A DNA stretch of 64,000 nucleotides from positions 1 through 64,000 of the forward strand of contig NZ_JAHXBG010000036.1 in assembly GCF_020103725.1 (NCBI RefSeq), in the 5' to 3' direction. Of this stretch, positions 16,184 to 25,212 are shown in pieces; the first letter of the stretch is position 1; the number at the start of each line of letters is the position of its first letter. The position numbers and the translations under genes are program-made. This DNA comes from Hyalangium gracile (GTDB lineage Bacteria > Myxococcota > Myxococcia > Myxococcales > Myxococcaceae). A model generated the notes under the pieces. It saw only the letters and a list, made by a program, of their open reading frames with translations, was not told the origin of the DNA and ran no database searches.

Positions 16184-17091
16184 GGATTGACGCGGATGGT
16201 GACGGGGACGCGACCGCGCTCCTCGGAGGTGGCGATGGCGACACCCGCGGCGGTGCCTCCGACGACGACGGCGCCCACGCCCACCCAGAGCCAGGGGCTC
16301 TTGTACCAGGGCCGCGCCGTGCTGGCCGTCGCGGACGTGCCCGAGGCCGGCTGGGGCATCACCGAGAAGATGAGCGGGTTGAAGGAGTCGCCCCGGCCCG
16401 CCAGCCGCCGCTGCGCCGCGTCCGCCACCTCGAAGTAGTACTCCACCTCATAGGGGTTGGCCTCGGAGGGTAGCTCGTAGGCGGGCAGGGTGGCCTGGTA
16501 CTGCTCCTTGTTGCCTCGCAGGCGCGTGAAGTCCACCGAGCTGTAGGCCTCGTCCCCCGCGCGGCGGAAGAAGAGCTTCGCCTTGGCCCCCAGGGCCATG
16601 TTCTCGATGCGCGCGTCCACCACCACCGGCTCGCCGCCCGTGGGGTCCGGGATGGGGTCCACCTGCAGCGTCACCGGCCGGACACGCCGGCTCTTGATGT
16701 CCTCCTTGATGCGCGCGTACAGCTGCCGCAGCTTGGGCGGCGCGTTGCGGGGCAGCTCGAAGTCCGGCCGGGCCTGGAGCAGCCGCTCGTAGGCCTCCCG
16801 GGCGCGCGCCTCGTCCCCCAGGTACAGCGAGGCCAGCCCGAGCAGGCGGTAGAGCTCCACCAGCTGATCATCCGTGACGTCGGGCGCATCCAGGCCCGCC
16901 TGGAGCGTCTTCACCGCCTCCTCGAAGTCCCCCTGCTCGATCTGCTCCTGGGCGCGGACGATCTCCCGGTTGGTGGGGCCCAGCTGGAAGAGGAGGGGCT
17001 CTGGGAAGACGGGTCGAGCGAACGCCAGGGCAGGGCTCAGGAGCCCGCCTACCAGGATGCTGACCACCACACGCAGCCGCCAGCCTTGCAT
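16180..17091 (-). CDS. TPR-containing envelope protein
   Basis: 303 aa. An N-terminal signal peptide (cleavage near AFARP, about residue 25) is followed by one or two tetratricopeptide-like repeats (about 45-110: EQIEQGDFEEAVKTLQ and YLGDEARAREAYERLLQ), a beta-rich middle domain (about 135-250), and a C-terminal hydrophobic segment WLWVGVGAVVVGGTAAGVAI (about 270-290). It is therefore probably exported and anchored by its C-terminus. The same architecture recurs in myxobacterial hypothetical proteins. Co-translated with the lipoprotein that follows it. Specific function unknown. Confidence 0.7.
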   Translation of the reverse strand: MQGWRLRVVVSILVGGLLSPALAFARPVFPEPLLFQLGPTNREIVRAQEQIEQGDFEEAVKTLQAGLDAPDVTDDQLVELYRLLGLASLYLGDEARAREAYERLLQARPDFELPRNAPPKLRQLYARIKEDIKSRRVRPVTLQVDPIPDPTGGEPVVVDARIENMALGAKAKLFFRRAGDEAYSSVDFTRLRGNKEQYQATLPAYELPSEANPYEVEYYFEVADAAQRRLAGRGDSFNPLIFSVMPQPASGTSATASTARPWYKSPWLWVGVGAVVVGGTAAGVAIATSEERGRVPVTIRVNP

Positions 17092-17195
17092 TACACGGAC
17101 CGTACCAGAGCGTTATTAAAAGGATCCACGGAAGGAGATCCCCCGGCCGGTCACGGCCAGGTGAATTCCAACGTGGTTTTGAGAACAGCGGCGCG

Positions 17196-17224
17196 TTGAC
17201 TTTTGGGGATCCCCCCTCTATGTT
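17196..17224 (+). promoter_or_regulatory. Sigma70-type promoter of yceD-rpmF-fab operon
   Basis: TTGACT (17196-17201) and TATGTT (17219-17224) are separated by exactly 17 bp, a near-consensus housekeeping promoter, 30 bases before the yceD start. The spacer contains GGGGATCCCC. It should drive yceD, rpmF and probably the fab genes. Confidence 0.65.
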
Positions 17225-17253
17225 GCGCGCCCTTTTGCCTGGAAGCCTTGTAG

Positions 17254-17835
17254 ATGGTCGTAAAGATTGAACAAATTCAAGAAGCGGGGCTGAAGCTCGA
17301 CGAGCCCATCGCTCTGGAGCTGCTCCAGGAGGTGCTGGGAGGAAGCGGTCAGGATACCGGCTTCCGGGCGACCCGGCCCTCGACGCTCCACGCTTCCCTG
17401 CGGAAGGTGAGCGGCGGCGTGCTCGTGCAGGGCAGCTTCACCGCCCACGTGGCCGCTCCCTGCAAGCGGTGCCTGGTGGACGTGAAGCTGGAGCTGCCGG
17501 TGTCCTTCACCCTCAACCTGGTGCCCGAGTCGCTCGTCCGGGGCGATGACATCCTGGACGAGGACGAGAAGGACGAGCGCGCCCAGGGCGAGACGGGCGG
17601 GTCCTTCGAGTTGGAGGACGCGGACGAAGAAGTCTTCGACGGGAAGACGATCGATCTGGATCCGATCGTGCGTGAGCAGGTATTGCTCGCCCTGCCGATG
17701 AACGCGGTCTGTCGTGAGGACTGCAAGGGGCTCTGCGCGCAGTGCGGCCAGAACCTCAACGAGAAGCAGTGTGGCTGCGAGCAGAAGGTCATCGACCCTC
17801 GGCTCGCTCCCCTGATGAACATCAAGCTGAACTAG
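17254..17835 (+). CDS. yceD: YceD/DUF177 family protein
   Basis: 193 aa with the DUF177 cysteine motifs: APCKRCL near residue 70, and CREDCKGLCAQCGQNLNE then QCGCE near residues 150-180, plus an acidic middle. Proteins of this family precede rpmF across bacteria and are linked to 23S rRNA accumulation or ribosome assembly; the biochemical role is not settled. The start ATG follows the promoter at 17196-17224 and rpmF starts nine bases after its stop. Confidence 0.9.
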   Translation: MVVKIEQIQEAGLKLDEPIALELLQEVLGGSGQDTGFRATRPSTLHASLRKVSGGVLVQGSFTAHVAAPCKRCLVDVKLELPVSFTLNLVPESLVRGDDILDEDEKDERAQGETGGSFELEDADEEVFDGKTIDLDPIVREQVLLALPMNAVCREDCKGLCAQCGQNLNEKQCGCEQKVIDPRLAPLMNIKLN

Positions 17836-17844
17836 AGGTGAGTC

Positions 17845-18027
17845 GTGGGAGTTCCCAAGAAGCGGACTTCGAAGATGCGCCGGGATCGCCGTCGCGCGGC
17901 CAACAACAACCTGCGCTCTGCCGTGCAGGTCATCAAGTGCTCCAAGTGCAAGGAGCCGGTGCTGCCGCACCGCGCCTGCGCCGCTTGTGGCAACTACAGT
18001 GGGCGTGAGGTCATCGCCACCGAGTAG
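17845..18027 (+). CDS. rpmF: 50S ribosomal protein L32
   Basis: 60 aa, starting MGVPKKRTSKMRRDRRRA as L32 does, with the zinc-type pair CSKCKEP and CAACGNY. A GTG start at 17845 has GAGGTGA just upstream. Highly basic N-terminus binds 23S rRNA. In most bacteria plsX and fabH follow; here only a relic of plsX is left before fabH. Confidence 0.96.
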   Translation: MGVPKKRTSKMRRDRRRAANNNLRSAVQVIKCSKCKEPVLPHRACAACGNYSGREVIATE

Positions 18028-18288
18028 TTGAGGCGTCCGGTGCGGCTCGTGCTCGACGCGAGGGGTGGCGATCCCGCCCCCTTCGCCGTCGTCGTGCGCC
18101 GTATTTCGTTCGTGCGCGCTCTCCCGGAGCACCGGATGGTGCTCGTGGGGGAGTCGTCGTGCATGCGGGCGTCTCCTCGGCGGAAGAAGCACTCCCTGTT
18201 CCAGGCGGGCGTCGCGCTCGTCCAGGATCGGGAGGCGTCTGCCCGGGCCCGGGTGGCCAATCCCGCGCGTGTCAGGCTGGCGCCATAG
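18028..18288 (+). pseudogene. plsX: Degraded plsX remnant
   Basis: The stretch between rpmF and fabH, where plsX normally lies, encodes 86 codons that still resemble the PlsX N-terminus: VRLVLDARGGDPAP against the family VRLVLDAMGGDHAP, HRMVLVGES against the VLVGD strand, and SPRRKKHSLFQAGVALVQ against the RKK-DSSL...LV helix. About 45 residues between the last two are missing in frame, the Met and His of the motif are changed to Arg and Pro, and a TAG ends it; the remaining two thirds of the roughly 340-residue protein are gone. PlsX is the phosphate acyltransferase that feeds PlsY. The cell must use another copy or PlsB. It is not likely to make a working protein. Confidence 0.75.
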
Positions 18289-18382
18289 GGTGGTTTCGCG
18301 GTGGCTTCGGCCTGCTCCGCGAGGCCATCGGCTTGACGCGATGCATTGACTGCTCGGAACCTGGCTGCTTGCCCGCCAGAGA

Positions 18383-18412
18383 GGAAAAAGGGCGACAGGC
18401 GACGCTTTTTCC
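18383..18412. terminator. Inverted repeat before fabH
   Basis: GGAAAAAG (18383-18390) and CTTTTTCC (18405-18412) form a perfect 8-bp stem with a 14-nt loop, in the gap between the plsX relic and fabH. The A/T-rich stem is weak for a terminator, but it could separate rpmF from fab expression. The rest of 18289-18466 shows no gene. Confidence 0.3.
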
Positions 18413-18466
18413 GATTAGAGAGCCCGCCCGTAGCGTTGTGTTCCGACGACACTCCGGGAGTACCAC

Positions 18467-19450
18467 GTGCCCCTCGCGCAGATCATCGGAACGGGTTCCT
18501 ACGCGCCCGCCCAAGTCATCACCAACCAGGACCTCGAAAAGATCGTCGACACCTCCGACGCCTGGATCACCGAGCGAACCGGTATCCGCGAGCGCCGCAA
18601 GGCCGCGCCCGGCGAGGCGACGAGCGACATGGCGGTCGCCGCCGCCCGGCAGGCGCTGGAGATGGCGGGTGTCCGCCCCGAGGAGCTGGATCTGATCGTC
18701 GTGGGCACCATCACGGCGGACATGCCCATGCCCTCCTGCGCCGTGCTCGTGCAGGCCAAGCTGGGGGCGAAGAAGGCCTTTGCCTTCGACGTGGCCGCCG
18801 CGTGCGCGGGCGCGGTGTACGCCCTCTCGGTGGCGGACCAGTTCATGCGCACCGGTCAGGCGAAGCGGGCGCTCGTGATCGGCGCGGACCTCTTCACCGG
18901 CGTGCTGAACTGGAAGGACCGCAACACCTGTGTCCTCTTCGGCGACGGAGCCGGGGCCATGGTGCTGGCGCCCGCCGAGGAGGAGGGCAGGGGCATCCTC
19001 TCCACGCGGCTGCGGACCGACGGCACGCTGTCGGACATCCTCACCATCCCCGCGGGCGGCTCCAAGGAGCCGCTCACCGAGGAGAACATTCGCGACCAGC
19101 GCCACAAGGTGAGCATGAACGGGCGCGAGGTCTTCAAGACCGCGGTGCGCGAGCTGACGGGCATCACCAATGAGGCGCTGCAGGCCCATGGCATCTCCCC
19201 GGGCCAGGTGGACCACGTCATCGCGCACCAGGCCAACCTGCGAATCCTCGAGGCGGTGATGCAGCGCATCGAGATTCCCGTCGAGAAGTGCTGGATCAAC
19301 CTCGACAAATACGGCAACACGTCGGCCGCCTCGGTGCCCATGGCGCTGGATGAGGCCAACCGCGCCGGCCGTCTCAAGCGCGGGGACCTCATCGCCGTGA
19401 TGGCGGTGGGGGCGGGTATGGCGTGGGGCAGTGCCGTGGTGCGGTGGTAG
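18467..19450 (+). CDS. fabH: 3-oxoacyl-ACP synthase III (FabH)
   Basis: 327 aa with the FabH catalytic triad: Cys113 in AAACAGAVYAL, His254 in IAHQANLRI and Asn284 in KYGNTSAAS. It condenses an acyl-CoA primer with malonyl-ACP to begin fatty acid synthesis; in myxobacteria, which make branched iso fatty acids, primers such as isovaleryl-CoA are expected. The GTG at 18467 (MPLAQIIGTGSY) gives the family start. It heads fabH-fabD-fabG-acpP-fabF. Confidence 0.96.
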   Translation: MPLAQIIGTGSYAPAQVITNQDLEKIVDTSDAWITERTGIRERRKAAPGEATSDMAVAAARQALEMAGVRPEELDLIVVGTITADMPMPSCAVLVQAKLGAKKAFAFDVAAACAGAVYALSVADQFMRTGQAKRALVIGADLFTGVLNWKDRNTCVLFGDGAGAMVLAPAEEEGRGILSTRLRTDGTLSDILTIPAGGSKEPLTEENIRDQRHKVSMNGREVFKTAVRELTGITNEALQAHGISPGQVDHVIAHQANLRILEAVMQRIEIPVEKCWINLDKYGNTSAASVPMALDEANRAGRLKRGDLIAVMAVGAGMAWGSAVVRW

Positions 19451-19482
19451 CCAAGGGGCAGTCAGGGAGGGAGTGAGTACAC

Positions 19483-20421
19483 ATGTCGAAGATTGCATTC
19501 GTCTTCCCCGGGCAGGGCAGCCAGAAGGTGGGCATGGGGAAGGACCTGCTGGAGAAGTTCCCCGAGGCTCGCGCCGTCTTCGACGCGGCGGATGATGCGC
19601 TCGGCGAGAAGCTGTCCTCCCTCTGCTTCGAGGGGCCCGAGGACGCGCTCAAGCTCACCGCCAACACGCAGCCGGCGATCCTCACGGTGTCCTTGGCCGT
19701 CCACGCCATCGTCTCCAAGCGCGGGGTGACGGCCTCCTTCGTCGCGGGGCACTCGCTGGGTGAGTACTCGGCCCTGGTGGCCGCTGGCGCCCTGTCGCTG
19801 CCGGACGCCGTCCGCGCGGTGCGCTCGCGCGGCTCCTTCATGCAGGAGGCGGTGCCCGCGGGCGTGGGTGCCATGGCCGCCGTGCTCGGCCTGGAGCCCG
19901 AGAAGGTGAAGGCCGCCTGTGACGCGGCGGCCCAGGGCGAGGTGCTGGCCCCCGCCAACTACAACTCGCCCGAGCAGACGGTCATCGCCGGGCATGCCTC
20001 CGCGGTGGCTCGCGCCGAGGCGAAGCTCAAGGAGGCCGGCGCCAGGCGCGTCATGCCCCTGCCGGTGTCCGCGCCCTTCCACTGCGCGCTGATGGATCCG
20101 GTGAAGCCGCGGCTGGCCGAGGTGCTCGGCAAGGTGAAGGTGTCCGCGCCCCGCATCCCGGTGGTCACCAACGTGGAGGCCAGGCCCAACGCGGACGCCT
20201 CGCGCGTGGTCCCGCTCCTGCTGGAGCAGGTGAGCGCCCCGGTGCGCTGGATCGAGTGCGTGGAGGCCCTCAAGGCCGAGGGCGTGACGCGCATCGTCGA
20301 GCTGGGACCGGGTAAGGTGCTGGCCGGGCTCGTCAAGCGCATCAGCAAGGACATCGAGACGTTCAACGTCGAGGATTCCGCGAGCCTTGAGAAGACGCTC
20401 GCGGCGCTGGGGGCAGCATGA
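19483..20421 (+). CDS. fabD: Malonyl-CoA:ACP transacylase (FabD)
   Basis: 312 aa. The N-terminus FVFPGQGSQKVGMG, active-site Ser91 in GHSLGEYSAL and the catalytic His in APFHCALM (about 198) are all present. FabD loads malonate onto ACP. It starts 32 bases after fabH and overlaps fabG by 4 bp (ATGA), so coupled translation is likely. Confidence 0.97.
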   Translation: MSKIAFVFPGQGSQKVGMGKDLLEKFPEARAVFDAADDALGEKLSSLCFEGPEDALKLTANTQPAILTVSLAVHAIVSKRGVTASFVAGHSLGEYSALVAAGALSLPDAVRAVRSRGSFMQEAVPAGVGAMAAVLGLEPEKVKAACDAAAQGEVLAPANYNSPEQTVIAGHASAVARAEAKLKEAGARRVMPLPVSAPFHCALMDPVKPRLAEVLGKVKVSAPRIPVVTNVEARPNADASRVVPLLLEQVSAPVRWIECVEALKAEGVTRIVELGPGKVLAGLVKRISKDIETFNVEDSASLEKTLAALGAA

Positions 20422-21167
20422 ACGGCTTCAAGGACAAGGTGGTGCTGGTGACGGGCGGCTCGCGCGGCATCGGCCGGGCGTGCGCGGTGGCCTTCGCCAA
20501 GGCGGGCGCCGCCGTGGTGATCGTCAACTACGCGGGCAACGAGGCGGCCGCCCAGGAGTCGGTCAAGCTCGTCCAGGAGGCCGGCGCCAAGGCCGAGGCC
20601 GTGAAGTTCGACGTGGCGGACACCGCCGCCTGCGCCTCCGCCGTGGAGAACATCGTCAAGACGCACGGCCGGCTGGACGTGCTCGTCAACAACGCGGGCG
20701 TGGCGGTGGACGGCCTGGTCATGCGCTTGAAGGACGAGGACTGGGACAAGCAGTTGGACACCAACCTCAAGGGCGCCTTTGCCCTCATCCGCGCCGCCAG
20801 CCGCCCGATGATGAAGCAGCGGGGTGGGGCCATCATCAACCTCACCTCCATCGTCGGCGAGTCGGGCAACGGCGGACAGGCCGCCTACTCCGCCTCCAAG
20901 GCGGGCCTCATCGGCCTGACGAAGTCGGTGGCCAAGGAGCTGGCCAGTCGCAACATCCGCGTCAACGCCGTCTCCCCGGGCTTCATCGGCACGGACATGA
21001 CGGCCAGCATCAACGACGAGATGCGCAAGAAGATGCTGGAGAACATCCCCCTGGCACGTCTGGGCACCCCGGAAGAGGTGGCCAACGCCGTGGTATTCCT
21101 GGCCAGCGATGCGGCTGCCTACATCACCGGAGAAGTTCTGAAGGTGAATGGCGGCATGTACATGTAG
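20418..21167 (+). CDS. fabG: 3-oxoacyl-ACP reductase (FabG)
   Basis: 249 aa short-chain dehydrogenase: cofactor motif TGGSRGIGRA (12-21), NNAG (91-94), catalytic Ser144, Tyr157 and Lys161 (YSASK), and the C-terminal VNGGMYM typical of FabG. It reduces 3-oxoacyl-ACP with NADPH in each elongation round. Start ATG overlaps the fabD stop. Confidence 0.97.
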   Translation: MNGFKDKVVLVTGGSRGIGRACAVAFAKAGAAVVIVNYAGNEAAAQESVKLVQEAGAKAEAVKFDVADTAACASAVENIVKTHGRLDVLVNNAGVAVDGLVMRLKDEDWDKQLDTNLKGAFALIRAASRPMMKQRGGAIINLTSIVGESGNGGQAAYSASKAGLIGLTKSVAKELASRNIRVNAVSPGFIGTDMTASINDEMRKKMLENIPLARLGTPEEVANAVVFLASDAAAYITGEVLKVNGGMYM

Positions 21168-21174
21168 CCCAAGG

Positions 21175-21240
21175 TTGGATTGCTGGCGGGCGTGGGATAT
21201 ACCGCGCCCGCCTTTGACTGGGCCCGGGAAGTAAGGCGGG
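21175..21240 (+). promoter_or_regulatory. Possible acpP promoter and leader stem-loop
   Basis: In the 105-bp gap before acpP, TTGGAT (21175-21180) and TATACC (21198-21203) are 17 bp apart and could be a weak promoter. They are followed by a perfect 8-bp inverted repeat, CCCGCCTT (21207-21214) with AAGGCGGG (21233-21240), 32 bases before the start codon. ACP is needed in far greater amounts than the enzymes around it, so a separate promoter or stabilising hairpin is plausible. Confidence 0.35.
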
Positions 21241-21272
21241 CCCCCACATGGTTCCTGGAGGGTTCATCACTT

Positions 21273-21515
21273 ATGTCGACGTCAGCCATCGAAACCAAGG
21301 TCAAGTCCATCATCGCCGACCAGCTCGGGGTGGGAGAGGACGAGATCAAGCCCGAGTCCTCGTTCATCGAGGACCTTGGCGCCGACAGCCTCGACATCGT
21401 GGAACTCGTGATGGCGATGGAGGAGGAGTTCGAGGTCGAGATTCCCGATGAAGAGGCCGAGAACATCAAGACTGTCGGCGACGCCATCAACTACATCAAT
21501 ACCCACAAGAAGTAA
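21273..21515 (+). CDS. acpP: Acyl carrier protein
   Basis: 80 aa, strongly acidic, with the phosphopantetheine site Ser39 in [13 protein letters not shown]. The ATG at 21273 ([14 protein letters not shown]) gives the normal length and has GGAGGG upstream; the open frame begins earlier but that part is leader. It carries growing acyl chains for the Fab enzymes encoded on both sides. Confidence 0.97.
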   Translation: MSTSAIETKVKSIIADQLGVGEDEIKPESSFIEDLGADSLDIVELVMAMEEEFEVEIPDEEAENIKTVGDAINYINTHKK

Positions 21516-21605
21516 GGCAGCACGCGCGGCCGGGCCGGAGGAACGCCAGGCACCGGCGTTCCGTGGCCGCGCACAGGCGTAGCCGCGCACCCGTTGGAGA
21601 GGATC

Positions 21606-22856
21606 GTGTCAAACCGTCGAGTCGTCGTCACTGGTACCGGATTGATCACGGCACTGGGTACCGGTACCGAGAAGAACTGGCAGGCGATGCTCGCCGGCAA
21701 GTCTGGGATCGGCACCATCACGCGCTTCGAGCTGGCGAAGCTCGACACGCGTGTCGCGGGCGAGGTGAAGGACTTCGCGCCCGAGGAGTTCATCGACAAG
21801 CGCGAAGTGCGCCGGATGGACCTGTTCTCCCAGTACGCCGTGGCCGCCTCCGAGATGGCCATGCGCGAGAGCGGCCTGCCCATCGGCACGGACAAGCCGC
21901 ACGGCTACCAGCAGGAGCGGGTGGGCGTCATCATCGGCTCCGGCATCGGGGGCATCGCGTCGCTGGAGGAGCAGCACAAGAAGGGGCTGGAGAAGGGGTT
22001 CGACCGGCTGTCGCCCTTCTTCATCATCCAGATGATCATCAACATGGCGCCCGGCCTGGTCTCCATCCGCTACGGCGCCAAGGGCCCCAACTGGTCCCCG
22101 GTGTCCGCCTGCGCCACCAGCGCCCACGCCATTGGCGAGGCCTGGAAGTCCATCCGCCTGGGTGAGACGGACGCCGTCATCGCCGGAGGCGCCGAGGCCG
22201 CCATCACCCCGCTGGGCATGGGTGGCTTCTCGGTGATGAAGGCGCTGTCCACGCGCAACGACACCACCGCCAGCCGCCCGTTCGACAAGGACCGGGATGG
22301 CTTCGTGATGGGCGAGGGCGCCGGCATCGTCATCCTCGAGGAGCTGGAGCACGCGAAGAAGCGCGGCGCCAACATCCTGGCGGAGCTGGTGGGCTACGCG
22401 GCCAACTCGGACGCCAACCACGTCACCGCCCCGGCCCCCGAGGGCGAGGGCGCGGCCCGCTGCATGCGCCTGGCCCTGGCCTCCGCGCAGATGAACCCCG
22501 AGGAGGTGGGCTACATCAACGCCCACGGCACCTCCACCCCGTACAACGACGCCAACGAGACCAAGGCCATCAAGTCCGTCTTCGGCGCGCACGCGCGGAA
22601 GCTGGCCGTGTCGTCCACCAAGTCGATGACCGGGCACATGCTCGGCGCGGCCGGTGGCGCGGAGGCGGTGGTGAGCGTGCTGTCGCTGCTGCGCGGCGTG
22701 CTGCCTCCGACGATCAACTACACGACGCCGGATCCGGACTGCGATCTGGACTACGTGCCGAACCAGCCTCGAGAGGTTCGCGTCGAGGCGGCGATGAGCA
22801 ACTCGTTCGGCTTCGGTGGCACCAACGCGGTGCTGCTGTTCCGCCGCTTCAAGTAG
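21606..22856 (+). CDS. fabF: 3-oxoacyl-ACP synthase II (FabF)
   Basis: 416 aa. Catalytic Cys169 in [11 protein letters not shown], and histidines in [11 protein letters not shown] (about 308) and [13 protein letters not shown] (about 345), define a FabF-type condensing enzyme. It elongates acyl chains with malonyl-ACP. The GTG at 21606, preceded by GGAGAGG, is the better start; a TTG four codons earlier lies in the ribosome site. Last gene of the fab cluster; rpiB follows after 26 bases. Confidence 0.96.
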   Translation: MSNRRVVVTGTGLITALGTGTEKNWQAMLAGKSGIGTITRFELAKLDTRVAGEVKDFAPEEFIDKREVRRMDLFSQYAVAASEMAMRESGLPIGTDKPHGYQQERVGVIIGSGIGGIASLEEQHKKGLEKGFDRLSPFFIIQMIINMAPGLVSIRYGAKGPNWSPVSACATSAHAIGEAWKSIRLGETDAVIAGGAEAAITPLGMGGFSVMKALSTRNDTTASRPFDKDRDGFVMGEGAGIVILEELEHAKKRGANILAELVGYAANSDANHVTAPAPEGEGAARCMRLALASAQMNPEEVGYINAHGTSTPYNDANETKAIKSVFGAHARKLAVSSTKSMTGHMLGAAGGAEAVVSVLSLLRGVLPPTINYTTPDPDCDLDYVPNQPREVRVEAAMSNSFGFGGTNAVLLFRRFK

Positions 22857-22882
22857 TCCGGCCCTGCCGGGAGGAGGCCCGC

Positions 22883-23332
22883 GTGAAGATCATCCTTGCT
22901 TCCGACCACGCGGGCCTCGAGCTGCGCAAGGCCCTGGTGGACCTGCTCCAGGAGAAGGGCCACGCGTTCCAGGACGTGGGTCCCACCACCAGCGACTCGG
23001 TGGACTACCCGGACTTCGCCAGGACGGTGGCCCGCGCCGTGGCCGCCGGCGAGTTCACCCACGGGGTGCTCGTGTGCGGCACGGGCATCGGCATGAGCAT
23101 CGCGGCCAACAAGTACCGGGGCGTGCGCGCGGCCCTGTGCAGCACCGAGTTCGAGGCCCGCATGGCCCGCGAGCACAACGACGCCAACGTGCTGTGCCTG
23201 GGGCAGCGGGTGATCGGCCCCGGCGTGGCCAAGGGCATCCTCGAGGCCTTCCTCGCCACCGCGTTCGCGGGCGGCAAACACGCCCGGCGCGTCCAGATGA
23301 TCCGCGACGCCGAGTCCGAATCGCAGCGGTGA
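22883..23332 (+). CDS. rpiB: Ribose-5-phosphate isomerase B
   Basis: 149 aa. [10 protein letters not shown] (7-16), DYPDFA (41-46) and the catalytic Cys65 in [15 protein letters not shown], with EHNDANVL, are RpiB/LacAB hallmarks. It interconverts ribose-5-phosphate and ribulose-5-phosphate; the latter is the substrate of RibB, encoded a few genes downstream, so the position is metabolically sensible. GTG start with GGAGGAGG upstream. Confidence 0.95.
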   Translation: MKIILASDHAGLELRKALVDLLQEKGHAFQDVGPTTSDSVDYPDFARTVARAVAAGEFTHGVLVCGTGIGMSIAANKYRGVRAALCSTEFEARMAREHNDANVLCLGQRVIGPGVAKGILEAFLATAFAGGKHARRVQMIRDAESESQR

Positions 23333-23432
23333 GGCCCTGGCGGGGCTTGCTCCGCTCGTGGCCGGCGTTCCAGTCTTCCAGCAGCAGCCTCCGCAGCGGA
23401 GGCCTTCGCAGCACCTACCTTCCGAGGGAACC

Positions 23433-24689
23433 ATGGAGAACATCCGCACGCTCGCCGAGGTCGATCCCGAGATCGCCCAGGTGGTCCGCCACGAGACGGA
23501 GCGCCAGGAGGAGGGGCTCGAGCTGATCGCCTCGGAGAACTTCGTCAGCCCGGCGGTCATGGAGGCCATGGGCTCGGTGCTGACGAACAAGTACGCCGAG
23601 GGCTACCCCGGCAAGCGCTACTACGGCGGCTGCGAGGTGGTGGACGTGGCGGAGACGCTCGCCATCAACCGCGTGAAGGAGCTGTTCGGCGCCGAGGCCG
23701 CCAACGTCCAGGCCCACTCGGGCAGCCAGGCCAACATGGCCGCCTACATGGCGCTGATGAAGCCGGGCGACACCATGCTGTCGCTGGACCTGAACTCCGG
23801 TGGCCACCTCACCCACGGCGCGGCCTTCAACTTCTCCGGCAAGCTCTACAAGGTCGTCCACTACGGGCTGACGCGCGAGACGGAGACGATCGACTTCGGG
23901 CAGGTGTCCTCCCTGGCCCGCGAGCACAAGCCCAAGGTCATCATCGTGGGCGCCAGCGCCTATCCGCGCACGCTCGACTTCGCGAAGTTCCGCGAGATCG
24001 CCGACAGCGTGGGCGCGGCGATGATGGTGGACATGGCGCACATCGCCGGCCTGGTGGCCGCGGGCGTGCACCCCTCGCCGGTGCCGCTGGCGGAGTTCGT
24101 CACCTCCACCACGCACAAGACGCTCCGCGGCCCGCGCGGCGGCCTGGTGCTGTGCAAGGAGCCGTACGCCAAGGCCGTCAACAGCCAGATCTTCCCCGGC
24201 ATCCAGGGCGGGCCGCTGATGCACGTGATTGCCGCCAAGGCCGTGGCCTTCAAGGAGGCGCTCAGCCCCGAGTTCAAGGCCTACCAGCGACAGATCGTCT
24301 CCAACGCCAAGGCGCTGGCCGAGGCGCTCCAGAAGGCCGGCCTGCGCCTGTGCTCGGGCGGCACGGACAACCACCTCATGCTGGTGGACCTGCGCCCCAA
24401 GAAGATCACCGGCAAGGCCGCCGAGGACGTGCTGGGCAAGGCCGGCATCACCGTGAACAAGAACATGATCCCGTTCGATCCGGAGAAGCCGACCACCACC
24501 TCCGGCGTCCGCGTGGGCACCCCCTCCCTCACCACGCGCGGGATGAAGGAAGCGGAGATGGCCATCGTCGGCCAGCTCATCGGCGAGGCGCTGGACAATG
24601 CCTCGGACGAGGCGCAGCTGACGCGCATCCGTGGCAAGGTGAAGGAGCTGACGAAGTCCTTTCCGCTCTACGCCTCGCGCCTGAAGTAG
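23433..24689 (+). CDS. glyA: Serine hydroxymethyltransferase
   Basis: 418 aa. PLP-binding Lys229 in [14 protein letters not shown], plus the N-terminal [23 protein letters not shown] and HSGSQANMA, are GlyA signatures. It makes glycine and 5,10-methylene-tetrahydrofolate from serine in the cytoplasm. ATG 23433 (MENIRTL) is chosen from the family N-terminus. The 100-bp upstream gap contains a small GC-rich hairpin (CCTCCGCAGCGGAGG) but nothing like a glycine riboswitch. Confidence 0.97.
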   Translation: MENIRTLAEVDPEIAQVVRHETERQEEGLELIASENFVSPAVMEAMGSVLTNKYAEGYPGKRYYGGCEVVDVAETLAINRVKELFGAEAANVQAHSGSQANMAAYMALMKPGDTMLSLDLNSGGHLTHGAAFNFSGKLYKVVHYGLTRETETIDFGQVSSLAREHKPKVIIVGASAYPRTLDFAKFREIADSVGAAMMVDMAHIAGLVAAGVHPSPVPLAEFVTSTTHKTLRGPRGGLVLCKEPYAKAVNSQIFPGIQGGPLMHVIAAKAVAFKEALSPEFKAYQRQIVSNAKALAEALQKAGLRLCSGGTDNHLMLVDLRPKKITGKAAEDVLGKAGITVNKNMIPFDPEKPTTTSGVRVGTPSLTTRGMKEAEMAIVGQLIGEALDNASDEAQLTRIRGKVKELTKSFPLYASRLK

Positions 24690-24708
24690 GTAATGTCTCC
24701 CGCTCCCG

Positions 24709-25212
24709 ATGCGCTGCCCCTTCTGCCAGGACACCGAGAACAAGGTCATCGACTCGCGCGAGTCGCATGAGGGCTCGGTCATCCGCCGGCGCCGCGAGTG
24801 CCTGCAGTGCAAGCGCCGCTTCACCACGTACGAGCGGGTGGAGGAGCTCTACCCGCTCATCGTGAAGAAGGACGGCCGGCGCGAGGCCTTCGATCGGGAC
24901 AAGATCGTCAACGGGCTGAAGAAGGCCTGCGAGAAGCGCCCCGTGTCGGCCGACCAGGTCGAGCAGACGGTGGAGGCCATCGAGCGGATGCTGCAGGGCA
25001 TGGGCGAGAAGGAGGTGCCCTCCAGCGTCATCGGCGAAGAGGTGATGAAGCACCTGCGCGCGCTGGACGAGGTGGCCTATGTGCGCTTCGCCTCGGTGTA
25101 CCGGAGCTTCCGCGACATCGCCGAGTTCATGAACGAGCTGCGCGAGCTGGCCGATCAGTCGAAGGAAGCCCGGCCCAAGCCCCAGCCCGGCAAGGGTGGC
25201 CAGCCGTCATGA
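24709..25212 (+). CDS. nrdR: Transcriptional repressor NrdR
   Basis: 167 aa. The zinc ribbon cysteines Cys3, Cys6, Cys31 and Cys34 (MRCPFC and CLQC) are followed by an ATP-cone domain (about 49-139) with [14 protein letters not shown]. NrdR represses ribonucleotide reductase genes in response to ATP/dATP. The C-terminal Lys/Pro tail is slightly longer than average. It overlaps ribD by 4 bp, the common nrdR-ribD coupling. Confidence 0.95.
   Translation: MRCPFCQDTENKVIDSRESHEGSVIRRRRECLQCKRRFTTYERVEELYPLIVKKDGRREAFDRDKIVNGLKKACEKRPVSADQVEQTVEAIERMLQGMGEKEVPSSVIGEEVMKHLRALDEVAYVRFASVYRSFRDIAEFMNELRELADQSKEARPKPQPGKGGQPS

Noticed and set aside
18289-18466. C-terminal remains of PlsX after the stub
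   Set aside because: None of the three frames after the stop shows recognisable PlsX C-terminal motifs; the region is best treated as non-coding.
23333-23432. Glycine riboswitch before glyA
   Set aside because: Only a simple GC-rich hairpin is present; the conserved core of the aptamer is absent and the gap is too short for a tandem form.
24690-25208. FMN riboswitch before the rib genes
   Set aside because: ribD overlaps nrdR and no RFN-type conserved blocks are seen upstream of nrdR or between rib genes.
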